Assembly (NCBI GenBank): GCA_033807775.1
Contig: CM066315.1
Location: forward strand, 56,946,820-57,010,819
Origin: Saussurea involucrata
Lineage: Eukaryota > Streptophyta > Magnoliopsida > Asterales > Asteraceae
Length of the DNA: 64,000 nucleotides
Reading direction: 5' to 3'
Part shown: in pieces, positions 36,972 to 49,125 of the stretch
Position numbering within the stretch: position 1 is the first letter of the stretch
Layout of the letters: every line of letters begins with the position of its first letter
Notes under the pieces: model-generated
What the model saw: the letters and a program-made list of their open reading frames with translations, nothing else
Database searches by the model: none
Told to the model about the DNA's origin: nothing
Program-made: the position numbers and the translations under genes

Positions 36972-37392
36972 CAAGGTTTTAAATGACGTGAGGCGTGGCG
37001 TGGCGGCAAGGTCAAGCCTCAAGCCTTACGAGTTACGACGAGACCATGGCGTTTTCTAAGGTGTGGCTTAAGGCGGCAAATATGTATATAATATATATGT
37101 ATATATTATATATGTATATATGTATGTGTGTGTTTATGTCAGTGTCTTGAACAACAAAGTTATTAACAATTTAAATTCATATAAAACGATAAACAAAAGA
37201 AATTCTAATCGATACTAATGGGCAAATTCAAATCGAATTTCGAAATACATAGATTCAAAAAATCAAAAGTACACAAATTTGAAACGCTATAACGCGCCAA
37301 GGCGGGCCATGGCGCGCCATAACGGGTTCCACACGTTATCTCGACGCCAAGGGGTATAACGTGGCGGCAAGACGTGTTTTTTAGAACATTGT
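36972..37392. mobile_element. Putative MITE with GGCG-rich ends
   Basis: The left end ACAAGGTTTTAAATGACGT and the right end, whose complement reads ACAATGTTCTAAAAAACACGT, are inverted. Both are followed inward by GC-rich GGCGTGGCGGCAAG / CTTGCCGCCACGTTATA segments and an AT-rich centre. I could not find a clean target duplication, so the superfamily is open. Confidence 0.5.
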
Positions 37393-38100
37393 ATGTGTAG
37401 GTTACTATATGCCCACGACACGTGTCACACAGAAATGCTACCAATGAGTATGTAAACCTAAAGGGTCGCACACAAAGAACATGTTTGCTTCCATTAGAAA
37501 GAAACCCATTGAAGTTATGTTTGACAGTTAAATAGTTATTCTTGAAAGAATAACTAAATAATATGTGTAAAATGTAATTATGATAATTACAGTGTTCTAT
37601 CTGTAAATATGAATAATTATCTTTTAGATAATTATAATTATTATTTAGATAATTATCCAGATAATTATTCGAATTCAAATGATTTGAATTCAAATAATTA
37701 CAGATAGACATAAATCCTATTTACCGTCAATATAAATAGGATGTCAGGTCATTTGTTTTCGGACGACAAATTCGATTCTCTGAATCCGAATTATACACAT
37801 ACACATATTTAGAATTAGAGGTTCTTTTGGGCTAGCAGTCGGTGGAATTCGCGTGTTCGTGTGTGGATACCGTTAGAGGAAATCTACATTAATTTCTTAG
37901 TGCCCCGATCGTTCAACCACAATAGATCCCAAAATGTACAATTCTAAACACCCTATGGTGTGTTATTATGTTTTAATTAAATGATTCATTGGATCCGATT
38001 GGGTTTTATGTATTTTAGAAAAGTTTTATAAATAATTTCGTAATCAATATTATTAATTTTCCGCCGCGTTTAACGATTACGAATCGCAGTAAAATCCAAC
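37393..38100 (+). repeat. 5' LTR of copia F
   Basis: Ends AAATCCAACA just before the primer site. U3 carries nested inverted repeats (TAGTTATTCT/AGAATAACTA at about 37529-37553; CTATCTGTAA at about 37598 facing TTACAGATAG at about 37699) around a run of AGATAATTAT words. A TATA-like ATATAAATAGG lies at about 37728. The left edge is uncertain because no 3' LTR is available for comparison. Confidence 0.6.
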
Positions 38101-38102
38101 AG

Positions 38103-38114
38103 TGGTATCAGAGC
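38103..38114 (+). other. Primer-binding site of copia F
   Basis: TGGTATCAGAGC (initiator tRNA-Met), two bases after the LTR end. Confidence 0.88.
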
Positions 38115-41100
38115 CGCTTTGATCGCATTTATTTAAAAAAAAGGGAACAATATATTGTATATGGCAAATAAAATCAATTTAGGCCCTAAACTCTAAAATT
38201 GAATTTGACGGCAACTCACAGAAAGGATTTTTTTTTATAATAGGGTTTTAAAACTCTATTCATAGTTCTCTCTTTTTCTTTTAAATTTGAAAGAATAAAG
38301 TTCCTCTTTTAAGAGGGTGTTTGGGAGTGCTTTTTTAGTCCAAAAGTGCTTTTGGCCAAAAGTGCTTATTGACTTATTGCTTTTGAAAAAGGAGTTTTTA
38401 AAAAAGTGTTTGGATTAGCTTTTGAGATAGAAAAAGTCAATAAGTCAATAAGTTATTTTTAAAAAAGTGTTTGGCTTAGCTTATACATGTAAAATGACCA
38501 AAAAGGACATGCCTTGTTATTTAATTATACAACGCAAAACAAGATATATTACATGATATTTTATTTAAATAATTTATTTTATTTTACAATAATTATTTTA
38601 TTTTTCGTACCAAATTATTTATTATTAAATTATGGTAAACATATGTATTTATAGTTTTGTTGTTATATTTTATAGGATGAGGGTATTTCTGTAAATTTGC
38701 TACCAAGAAGTCATTTTCCAATCCAAAAGTCAGGTTTCCTTGACTTCTTAAAATCACGTTTCCAAGGCTTGGCCAAAATCTATTTTAAAAGCACTTTTGG
38801 ATTTGCCAAACACCATTTTTGACTTATTGACTTTTTGAAAAACCAATAAGTCAATAAGAAGATTTAAAAAGCATTCCCAAACACCCTCTAAGAAACCTTT
38901 CTGGTCGCATACTGCTTCTCAAAAGTCGCAGGGCAGTTTAAAACCTCCTTCCCATCGCCGTTCATGGCTAAATCCACCGCCGGCAAATCTTTTTCTCCGG
39001 CTGACAGTGGTCTGCGGCTGTTGCTGCAATTTTTTTTGTCACCGACTGATGTCGATCAGGGCCACGTTTTTTTTTGGGTCGCCGAGTCTTCTCATCGCCG
39101 GTCTTAGACCTAACCACAACTGCAAAACCGAAGCTTGTGGTCGCCGGCCTTCACCGATTGTCGACGGTTACTTCACGGTTTCCATCGATTTGGGTTTAAT
39201 CGCTGGTATATAAAGGTTTACAAAACTTTATCGTTTTGTTTTTGACGCTCGTGGGCCATAAATCGGCTATTATTGGTCGATGTGTCGTGTAAGAATCAAC
39301 AAACCACCGCCGAGGGCGGTTGGTGTTGTTTTTGTATCGATCGTCAAAATCGCCGCCCTTCGAGGGTGGTGGTGGTGGTGGCTGTTTTGTCGCCGGCCAT
39401 TCGCCGCCGGTTGCATGCGGCCACTGTTGTCTTATATTTGTCCTCGTCAAGGGATGGAAAGGGTTTATTAACCCTGGATCTGCTTTCAGTCGTTGTGTTG
39501 AAAGAAACAACCGGTCATGGTTGAAAACTTCTCTCTATAAGGAAGCGTATGACTTCGTTTTATTGCCGTGATTGTTGTTAACCAAGCATCTTTCGTTTTG
39601 ATGGTTGTCGTCGAGTTATGGACAACCAAGCACCACTATCGGGACTACGGTTGGCCATGCAAATTTATTTTGGGGCCGATCATGTTGATCTGGTTCCAAA
39701 GGGTTTAAAGTTTTTTTTTATTAGACCTTCTCAAGTTTTGATTAATCAGGGATGGTTCCGTCATATTGATTTCGAAACATGGTCTTTTAGTTATGTTTAA
39801 TTAATCTGGCCATTTAATTTTGCCAATGTTTAAATTTTCATCGGATATGGTCGTAATCTCATTAGAACGTTGACCACCAAGATGGCGGTTCAAGTGTTGG
39901 GCTTGTACCCCAAGCGGTTAGATCGAGAGTCGGGTTGAAAGCCCAATATGGAAACGAAAATGGGAGTTGGGCCCGGTTGATCCGGGCTAGTAGGCCCATT
40001 TATTATTTTGGGTTGTTATCCAAGATTTTCGTTTTTGGCCCAAGTTCAGTTTTTTTTGTTCAAAAATTTTATCGTCTTAAAATTCTCGTTATGAAAATTC
40101 TTTTCAGATTTTTCAATTTAATTGGCTTTTATATATGATTATATAATTAGTCAATAACGTTAATTTTATGTTTAAAGTTATCGTAGGGGTTAGTAACCCA
40201 CGATTAAAAGGGATAGGGTCGATTTTAAGTTTTAATTTGTCATATAATAATTTGTTCACTTTAATTGGCTATTTTAATTATGTTAATTAAATATTGGCCA
40301 AATTGCTTTATTTTATGATAATATATGGTTTGTCCCGAAAGACACGTGGTTGATTTATTTTATGTTTGGAAAATTAAAATGTATTTAAATTGCATGGGAT
40401 GTAATTTTTAATTTTAATTTCCTAGATAGGTTAAAATGTAAATACAATAGACATGTTGTATTTTCTATTTTAAATTGTAAATCAAACCCGAAGACGGAGT
40501 TCCAAGAAGTCGAGACGGAGTCCCTGGAGTTCACCAAGATGGCGAGGCCAGTGGGAGCTTGAAGACGTCCTTAGAAAGACCGTGGTTGTTGTGTTGGCTC
40601 ACAACACCACATTAGCGGCAAAACCGTATATTATCTGTTTGTTGTGGTTGTTTATTTTGTGTTTGCATTTTATTTATTTTATTGCTTTATTATTGTTATA
40701 ATAGTTGCAAGTGTTTTTAAATAAAATCAAACGCAAAATAAATTTTCTAAATCCATAAATAAAATATGATATTGATCAAAATCAACCGATTTAATTGGAT
40801 GAACTTTTAAAACAAGATTTTAAAATAAGGTTTTAAATCAAAACGTTTTAAAAGACTTAGAATGTTTTCTAAAATCAAACGTTTTACAAAATGTAAACTA
40901 AACGCCACCCATTTAAGGTACTTGTCGAGCTTACAGGATTTCAGTGTGGTAAGTGCCTAGCCAATCATATCGGATGATTGTAGTGTGAGACAAGGTGCCA
41001 AAATAACGAGCTTTAAGTGGACAGTCGCCTAGCCATTCACTTAAATAGTCGTATTTTGGACGACTGATCCTAATGAACCCTAAGTTGAGATTTTAGGTGG

Positions 41101-41422
41101 GATCATGATACCTTAGTATGGTTAGTTTACTTGGAAATATCATAGAAAGTGCCTAGCCATCTATGAGTATTTTCAAGGCGTTGAAGTGGGATTAAACGTG
41201 TCAAATTCAATATATGATATATTGAATAGAATCCTACGACATCTAAGAGTTATGTTGAACATAATTGGATGATGCCTACCTAAATAGCCTAATTCCATAG
41301 ACAGTGAATTGACCATTTATGGAAGTAGGTGAAATATGGATCTTAGCTCAAATCAAATGATTTGAAAGGTTAATTCATTTATTTGAGATATTAAGGTTAC
41401 TAAAATTAAACTTGTTTTGTAG
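38115..41422 (+). other. Long non-coding leader of copia F (contains a MITE)
   Basis: 3.3 kb between primer site and gag. 38892-39560 is GC-rich with many CGCCGG/GCCGCC words and short frames I do not regard as genes. 39840-40640 contains GACGGAGTCC-like text. 40940-41200 has GCCTAGCCA(A/T) three times near 40950, 41028 and 41150, each after a GTG or GTC. A Tourist-like MITE sits at 38313-38888. No captured host gene could be identified. Confidence 0.6.
38313..38888. mobile_element. Tourist-like MITE in the copia F leader
   Basis: Left end GAGGGTGTTTGGGAGTGCTT, right end complement GAGGGTGTTTGGGAATGCTT, with TAA at 38310-38312 and 38889-38891. 576 bp. The interior repeats AAAAGTGCTTTTG and AGTCAATAAGTCAATAAG words as part of a long imperfect hairpin. 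TIR and TAA duplication fit PIF/Harbinger. Confidence 0.88.
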
Positions 41423-42289
41423 ATGTCTATTACTGCCTCCAATTCAAACTTAAACAATTCATCAGAATACACAATACGGTCAATATTTGATAACAAAAAA
41501 CTGGACGGAACGAACTTCGTCGAATGGTTTCGATCTCTAAGGGCAGCTCTTAGGTATGAGAATAAGTTCTACGTTCTTGAAAATCCCCCTCCAAATGCTC
41601 CTGCCAGAAATGCTCCAACTGAAGTCGGGGATGCTTATGATAAGTACCAAAATGACTCTCTCAGTGTTGGTTGCCTAATGTTAGCCACCATGACTCCTGA
41701 ATTATTACGGGATCATGAAAACATGACTGCTTGGGATATGATATCTTCGTTGAAGTCTATGTTTCGGTTACCAATAAAACGGGAGAGATTTGATACAGTT
41801 AAGGCATTGTGTGCCTGTAAAATGACTGAGGGTTCTTCAGTCAATGCCCACGTTTTAAAATGAAAGGATACTTTGACAAATTGAACCGTCTTGGATCCCC
41901 ACTGGGTCAAGGGTTGGAAATCGATATGGTTCTCAGCTCTTTATCTAAAACATACAAGCAGTTCGTTGAGGACTATAATAAGAAATGTTTGAATAAAACT
42001 CTCACGGAGCTTCACATTTTACTTCAAATTACTGAGAGGAACTTGAAATCCAAGTTGGGTTCAATCAAACCAAAATAGGCTTTGATGATCAAACCTGAAA
42101 GTGGGATAGTCAAGAAAAAAGGGGAGATAACCAAGGGTAAAATATTTGTTGGAAGTTCCAGCATGGATAAGGGCAAAGGAAATATTCCTGAGGTTGCAGT
42201 ATGGTACAATTGTTATCATGAAGGGCACCGAATAAAAACTTGTCCAGCCCGATTGGCAGAGATTAAGAAGCAGAAGGCCTATAAAGCCT
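41423..42289 (+). pseudogene. copia F gag pseudogene
   Basis: Starts MSITASNSNLNNSSEYTIRS followed by LDGTNFVEWFRSLRAALRYE, the N-terminal capsid signature of plant copia Gag. Three pieces (41423-41863, 41860-42078, 42082-42291) are joined by a frameshift near 41860 and a stop at 42076-42078. The C-terminal zinc knuckle reads WYNCYHEGHRIKTCP: the first cysteine of the CCHC motif is replaced by Trp, so RNA binding would be impaired. No protease follows. Confidence 0.85.
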
Positions 42290-42639
42290 GAACTTCAGGT
42301 ATGTTTACCATTTGATTTATTCACTTCTGACTAAGTGTTACATGATTGAGTATGATACTCATCTCAATACTACTTTTCAGGAAATAAGAAGTGAAGAGAA
42401 GATGAAACCAGACCAAATGGAGCTAAGTTAGCTGCTCGAAGGGACATATGATATGAACTTTCCAGATGGTCTAATATTAACACTTAGCAAGTGTTTTTGT
42501 ACCTAGTATTAACTAGGGTTTTAGTTTCATTTTCTAGAATTACAACAAACCGAATTTGTATTTATGTTTTCAAGAAATAAATTTTCTTTTATCTCAATAA
42601 ATGTTTTATTAGATTGATAGTTGTAATTATAAATCAAAA

Positions 42640-44400
42640 TAATGAATTAAGCGAGGCTTAACTCAGACCTATTTGTGACACTTAAACACATAACCAAACT
42701 CCAAACGGACGGAGAGTTGGAATCATGTGATGATTCACATGATAAATGTGTGTTAGTCAAGATGACAAAGAATGTTTTAAAGAAAAACCCTTAGGGGTCA
42801 CAAGAACTAATAGGAGTTATCCATACTGATGTATGTAAGCCTTAAAGTTCAGTCACAAGACACGGTCTTCACTACTTCGTAACATTCTACTAAGCCTGGT
42901 AGATATTGGTATGTTTACCAAAAGAGAGGAAATATGAAAGACTTGATTTTTCAAAGAGTTTCAAAAGAAGTAGTGAATATACTTGGCAAAGATAAAGATG
43001 CTTCAGTCAGATTGAGGTTATGAGTATCTAAGCCAAGAGATCATCCTTGAGATTGGGATTGTATCCTAAATGATTTCTCCCGGAACACCGCATCTTAATG
43101 GTGTGTCAAAAGGAGAAATAGAATCTTGTTAAACATGATTCACTCTATGATGGGTCTCAAGAATCTGCCTAAAAGAGTTTTGTGAGGATGTTTCCTAGAA
43201 ACAACTACCCAATACTATATTATGCATCAACCAATAAGGACCAATAAAACCTATTCTCAAAATATGAATTGGGAAGATCCCAAAGTTGTCATATATAAGA
43301 ATATGGGGTAGTAATGCTTAAGATAAGCATGAAGCTTCTGGGAAGCTTAAGGAAAATGTCTAAAATGTACATCTTTATAAAATATCCGATCAGATATCGC
43401 TTATACAAGATCAAGCGACAACAAAAGTTTTGTTGTGCACCATAATGAGTTCTTAGAAAATGATTTTCTGACAAAAATCAAAATGAGGAGACACAACAGA
43501 TCTTGAAGAAATTCAAGAACTACAAAGATGGTACAATGGTTGACATTGACAAACAACAAGATGTTGAGCTTCAACAAGTTGTTGAAAATAATGAACGAGA
43601 TGCAAAACAATCTGAAGATCGGATTATTTATGAATGACAAGATGCCATGAAGGTTGATGTTAAAGCCACATTCCTCAAAAGGGAATTTTGAGCGAGGACG
43701 TATACAAGGCTTTAAAACATCAAACCCAAAGTTACAAGTTGCAAAAGTCCAGTTATGGATTTGGACAATCATCTCGTAATTAAAATCTTGTATATATACA
43801 AGAAGGTCAGTGGGAGCATAATAGTATTCTAGATCATCAGAAATGACATCCTAGTGCTTGAAGGTGTAAAAACCTGACTGAGGAAGTATTTCATGATAAA
43901 GGATCTAAGAAACAATTCCTTGGTGTAAAGATCTATTGTTATAGATCAAAGTGCTTAATTAGATTAAGCCAAAAGTACATACATTGACACAATCTTAAAA
44001 CACTTCAAGATGAAGGGGTTATAAGAAAGGAGGTTTGTCAATAGTACATGAACCGAATAAAGGGTGTTCCCATGCTTCGGCCATTGGTTCAAACATGTAC
44101 ACCATGTTTATGTACTAAGAGACCGGACATCTCGTGTGCCTTAAAACATGACGAGTAGATTTTAGTCAGACTCAAGTGATGCTCACTTTAGCAGGAAAGA
44201 ACAATCTAAAGTATCTGAAAAGAACTAAAGATATGTTCTTACTGCACAATGGTTAGGAAAGAGATCTGTATGTCTTGGGATACACAGATGCTAGTTCCCA
44301 AACTAAACCATAATGACTAAAATTGTAGTAAGAGATATATATAGAATGGAGGTAATATAAGTTGCGAGAGCTTAAACGCACATTTACTTATAAATCCTAT
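42640..44400 (+). pseudogene. copia F pol remnants (integrase, RT, RNase H)
   Basis: Heavily decayed. Traces in order: an integrase start near 42800 (LIGVIHTDVCKP, cf. HTDVCGP of copia integrases); RT traces at 43790-43960 (VYKKVSGSIIVF; KSTYIDTILKHFKMKG), without an intact YVDD; a segment near 44110 (KRPDISCALKHD, cf. TRPDISYAL); and the RNase H region near 44260 (SWDTQMLVPK, cf. GYTDASFQ). Many stops, frameshifts and large deletions occur between blocks, including loss of most of integrase and early RT. Confidence 0.75.
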
Positions 44401-45318
44401 ATGTTAGAACAATCATGATGTTCATAGTAGTTCCATAGGTTTAAATTCTTTCTAATTAAGAATTTTAGTAAACTTTAAGTTTTGGAACATTAAACAGTTA
44501 TGTTTTACAATGTGATATGGCATATTGGGTATGAGTATAAACATTAAACATTACTGTGTTCTTTATTAGCATGTTTAAGTATCCATAAACAAATATGATG
44601 TTCATATTGTTTAGAACCGTCCTTGATCGATTACTACCAGTGGAATGGTAATAAATCAAGATCATTGTGAAGTCTGGTCATAGTCCAAGTTGGAAGTGCA
44701 ACCAGAGTCACATGCTTTTGTCGGTGCACAAAGCGTTGGACAAGACCCACGGTCAGGATCACCTCATAGATCGGCGTCATAAGGTGAGTCCTGAGATAGT
44801 AAAACACTCTTTTATCCTCAGACCTGAGATATGTATTGGGACCTAATGCACAACGAGTGTTATGCTTTGATATAGTCTAACGTTACCTTTAACCGGGTAG
44901 CCATAAGGGCTATGTTGGGTATAACACGAATTGTGTAGTTAGTCGTGTACATGCAACATGGGATTTTCTCCTCTCAAAATGAGAGAGATATTTATGGGGC
45001 CCTCGATGACATAGTTTGATTTACATGCATGAACAAGTGGATTAGTTGGACTAATGTCACTTGTATAATCAAATATGTTGGGATTGAGAAACATAATCTT
45101 TGAACTATAAAGGATGAGACAGATCTATGCCTTAAGTTCAAAACAAATATCGTGAGGCAAAAGGATAATGAATGATTCTACTATGTGATTGATTGAATCA
45201 ATCAAAAAATTGCTTAAAGACAAAAGCACATTTATATAGCCTTGGGGGCGGTGACGTGTTGTTAGACGCTTACCACCAACCGTGTTACTGTGTATCGTGT
45301 GCAAGTGGGAGATAATAG
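44401..45318 (+). other. 3' non-coding region of copia F
   Basis: AT-rich, no frame. Ends with the purine tract GCAAGTGGGAGA at about 45301-45312, which would prime plus-strand synthesis, immediately before the lost 3' LTR. Confidence 0.6.
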
Positions 45319-45323
45319 GTTAT

Positions 45324-47910
45324 TGTTAAGTGCATTTTATGCACCTAACTTTGTGTATTTTTAGTTGAACATTTCATGCATTTTAGTCATTTCATGCATT
45401 TTTTATTGTTCTTTTGCATTGTTCTCTCTAATCACGGTTGGAACGATTTTGGGATAGTTTTTATGCTTTCGGTATGTCTTGTGCAGATCATACGAGGCGT
45501 TGAGGGCAACAAGATGGATGGCTCGGAAGGAATGGAGAGTAATATGGAGAAGGAAGAAAATACGAGTAGCCGTGTTGATGAAGATATGGAGGGAAAAGTC
45601 AAGTTTGAAGATTTGAAGATTCTGCCAAGCTTCGCGGGCGCGAAGAAAACTCCCCAGAACTCTTAATTGCATTATGTTTGCTTTCGCGCCAGTGAAGGAT
45701 TTGTGAAGGATTGCTTCGCGGGCGCGAAACGTCTGAAAATTTATTGGGCTTTTTAAAACTATTGGGCTTGGCCTTTTATCTTTCTATTATTCCCTTTATA
45801 TTAGGCGTTTCCTTTAGAGATTAGAGAGACATAATCACACGACATTTCAGTTTTCTCTTGGGTAGTTTCTATTGCAACGAGTTCTTGAAGAAATAGAGGG
45901 AAGAAGATGAAATTGCAAGAAGCTTAGGCCATTGGAACCGATTTGCTACCGGTTTTCATACTAGTATCTTCTTCCCTTTCTTCTCAACTTACTTGGTTGT
46001 TGAATTCTTGTTTTATTTGGTTGAAAACAATGTTTTGTTCATCAATTCATCTTTGTTCTTAATTGAAGTATTAGGTTTAGTTTCTCTTCATCTCTCTTGA
46101 GTTTATTGTATTTTCTATACTCTCTTGCATCTCTATTCCTTCTCTTTCTACCCTAATTTTCTACTCTTAGTTTAAATTTCTGCACTTTGTTAAATTTTTG
46201 CACTTAATTTTAGGTTAATTAATTTTCTGCACATGTTTGTTTAGTAGCTTATTGTCCATCTTTCATTTGTTAGTGTTTAATTGTTGTTAGATTGAGTCTA
46301 ATGTAGATTCTTTGTTAGTCTAGGGTGTTGTTTGTTTTTTAAGAGGTCTGAAGTCTGAAATCTTATTTCACTTCTGTTTTATAAGAGGTGGTGCTGAAGT
46401 CTGAAATCTGAATCATAAGACTGTTTGTTTTTTAAATTGAAACGCCTGAATCTGAATCTTAACACAAGTTTTGGCTTCACCCTTGTTTTAATCTGAAATT
46501 CCATACATTGTATGAAAATCCAATTTTATAAGATTTTTTTTTTGAAGGACAAATATTATTATTACCAAACCAACACAACCAGTTCACAAACAACAAACAA
46601 AACAACCCCTAAAACAGAAGGAAGGGCAGCAGAAAACAACACCACGAGACCCGAACAAACCCAAATTCAGAAATCAAACCAAATACAAAATCAAAACCCT
46701 GATTCTAAAAATTCTGATACATAGACAAGCACATATCACATTCACACCCAGATCCAAAATCAAAACCTTTGTTCCAAAACCAAACTCAAATCTAAAATAA
46801 AAACCCAACGCAAGAGGACGAGAGGTGATGAAGGCTACCTCGATTTGGAGGAGGTGATGAAGGCGGGTGAGATGATCTTCGACTGCAGAAGACGATGTAT
46901 AATCGATTTGGTGAAAGCTACTTCGATTGTAGACCTCGATTTGAAAAAGCTACTTCGATTTGGAGTTCGATTTGGAGGAGGCGATGGGAGGCTGAGGGAG
47001 GCGATGGGAGCTGAGGAGGGGTTTTAGGGCAAACAGAGTTCTTCAGACTTATAATTGTCTCTTGTGAAATAAGAGGCAAAATGAGATATTAAGATCTGTT
47101 TTCATAAAAAAAACGGTCTTGAGGACCATTGGTCTAACCGAATAAGATTTAAGAGGGTATAGGATTTTTTTTTTAAAAACAAACACACCCTAGGTTTAAT
47201 TTTGGTTTTAATTTCGTTAGAGTCTAATTAAGTAACTTGTGCTTGGTCTCGTTTAAATAGTTCGTTTAATTGGGTAATCATCGCCTTAGGATTGAAGTTT
47301 TGGGATTGATCAATTATTCTTAAAACGGATGTTGAGTTTTAATCCATTTCGATTGTAACGAAAGTTGAATTGATTTAATTGGGTTTTAACAAATCATCTA
47401 GTTAATTCAATTGGTTGTTGATAAAAACGAAAGTTTGGTCTTCACTTGGGTTGAATTGATCAATGACAACGGTTCTAACATGTAAATAGTTAGGGACGTT
47501 GATTGGGAAATATATTTATTTTAAGTCTTAATGTTTCTTCCCAATGTATATGTGTTGCGAAAGTAAATACATATCTTGGTTAGAAAAGCTTTCTCACCTC
47601 GAGAGAGGGTTGAAGTATTTTAGAAAAATGAATTCCCACCATTACCGAAAGCCAAGGTTGATATTACCCAATGTTCTTAGTTTTAGTCATCTCTTCTCTT
47701 ATTTAATTTTAGTTTAATTGCTTCTTTATATATCTCTTTCCCTTAATCTCTTTTGTTTTAAGTTCAGTTAGAAAGAAAATCAAACCAATTATCTGATTCG
47801 CATAACTAGCCATGATTATTAAGTAGTTAATGTTTAGACTGTCACCTCCTCGTGATCGACCCATATGCTACATAACCCGTACGCTTGCGGTATAAATTTA
47901 AAACACATCA
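45324..47910 (+). repeat. 5' LTR of gypsy family C
   Basis: TGTTAAG (45324) to AACACATCA (47910); 1.72 kb without MITE 46323-47189. Pairs with the solo LTR at 4497-6709. GC word CTTCGCGGGCGCGAAG at 45630-45645 and again at 45714-45728. Followed by a primer site, so it is a true 5' LTR; the matching 3' LTR is not in the window. Left flank GTTAT (45319-45323). Confidence 0.9.
46323..47189. mobile_element. Tourist-like MITE in LTR C, empty site known
   Basis: Left end GGGTGTTGTTTGTTTTTTAA, right-end complement GGGTGTGTTTGTTTTTAAAA, flanked by CTA at 46320-46322 and 47190-47192. The solo LTR at 4497-6709 has the unoccupied site (GTTAGTTTAGGTTTA on that strand), so insertion and 3-bp duplication are shown directly. 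867 bp; internal frames such as 46845-47027 are not convincing genes. Confidence 0.9.
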
Positions 47911-48938
47911 AGTTTTTGGCGCCGCTGACGGGGAGGCGACTAGCCTAGCATTAACCCACTTTTTGATTTACTAGTTTATGTCTTTACCCCATTTCTTTTT
48001 ATCTTTTCATTTCGTCATATCATCTTTTATTTTGTTTAATCGTGTGTTTGAAGTTTTTGTTTGTGTAATTTGGCCAACTTGCAGACGGGATGAAAAGTCA
48101 CAGTTGACGAATAAACGGTGAGTGACGGGCCATTGAGATGTTCGTTTGGTAAGACCGAGATAATTTTTACCTTTAGAAATGATGAGTGATATTATCTCTA
48201 TCTCGTTAAATGCTTCTCGTGTGCTATTTTTACTATTTTATTGGTTCGGTATTTTTAATGTCAAGCCGGACATCACCGATCCTTCTCTCTTTACCCTTTG
48301 TTTAATTCTCGGTTTTGGGTAGCGTAATGTGTTCTATAACGATAACACACCGACTTTTGGATGTGTCATTTGGGTATTTGCTCGACTCGTACGAAACGGT
48401 GACCATTTAAGTCAATCCTTTGACTTTTGTCGATTCGTACCATCTCTTCTCTCTAACCGTTTAATTCTTCGTCAAGCTCGCGACGATAAACGAGTCATTC
48501 TCCCTCTTGTTTAATTCTTGGTTCGAAGTCAAACTCGTGACTTTAAACGAGTCTCCGTTCTTCCCTCTATTTTCTCCATTACCTTTTATATTTTACGGGT
48601 CTAAAACGCTCGGAAATCGACCTTAAAGTGTCTCTCGACACTTTGTAATCTTTCACCCAACTCTTCCCTTTGTAATCTTTTCATTTTGGAAATTCTCTTT
48701 CTGATCATCTTCGCGGACGCGAAGGTTTTATTCACTCGCGCGAAGAACTGTGCTTCTAATGTTTCTGTTTGATTTCACTGGCGTGACGACGCCCGTGAAG
48801 AAAAATGCTTCTAAAGGTAAAAACTTTCTATTTGATTTCGCTCCAGTGAAGGCTTTGTACATAGCCCACGAAGACGCTCGCGAAGAAAATAATTTTTTTT
48901 TAAAAAAAATAACAAAAAAAAATAAAATATTTTGATTT
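47911..48938 (+). other. Primer site and leader of family C element (truncated)
   Basis: TGGCGCCGCTGACGGGGA at 47917-47934 resembles the tRNA-Asp-like primer site of Athila/Tat gypsy elements. The following kilobase is AT-rich leader without a frame. It repeats the LTR word: CTTCGCGGACGCGAAG at 48709-48724, CTCGCGCGAAG near 48734, CGCTCGCGAAG near 48874. It stops at the copia G LTR (48939); gag and pol of the family are absent here. Confidence 0.75.
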
Positions 48939-49125
48939 TGTTAAAGGGAAAGCTAAATAGAACACAACAGAATGGAGAGAATGAATCGTAATTCTCATTA
49001 ATCATAAGCCCTTTATATGGGGAGGAGTTTACAACAAAAATGAAACATTAATTATGGTAATATCTAATAGTAGGAAAATATTCTTTCAATCACTTCCTTT
49101 TGATGATGGCACATATCCTTCAACA
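48939..49125 (-). repeat. Short 3' LTR of copia G
   Basis: Minus strand TGTTGAAGGATATG (49125) to CCCTTTAACA (48939), 187 bp, with TATAAAG near 49015 on the minus strand and a purine tract GCACAAGGGGGAG directly upstream at 49126-49140. The partner LTR was not found. Confidence 0.65.

Larger units (their letters stand above)
37393..45318 (+). mobile_element. Decayed Ty1/copia element F
   Basis: Order: 5' LTR (start near 37393 but not fixed, end 38100), primer site 38103-38114, a long leader with a MITE, gag 41423-42289, pol remnants 42640-44400, a 3' non-coding region, and a purine tract (GCAAGTGGGAGATAATAGG, about 45301-45318). The 3' LTR is missing: the family-C LTR begins at 45324, a few bases after the purine tract. 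Stops and deletions throughout show it is long dead. Confidence 0.8.

Noticed and set aside
37205..37711. 168-residue reverse frame rich in Asn and Tyr (NSNNYLDNYLNN)
   Set aside because: Translation of the AT-rich palindromes in LTR F; no domain and opposite strand to the element.
38892..39570. Possible captured host gene in the copia F leader
   Set aside because: GC-rich with overlapping short frames in several phases, but no domain, no consistent frame and no splice pattern; treated as leader sequence.
46512..47027. Frames of 60-70 residues in the MITE at 46323-47189
   Set aside because: The element is flanked by a 3-bp duplication and absent from the sister LTR; frames are short and low-complexity.
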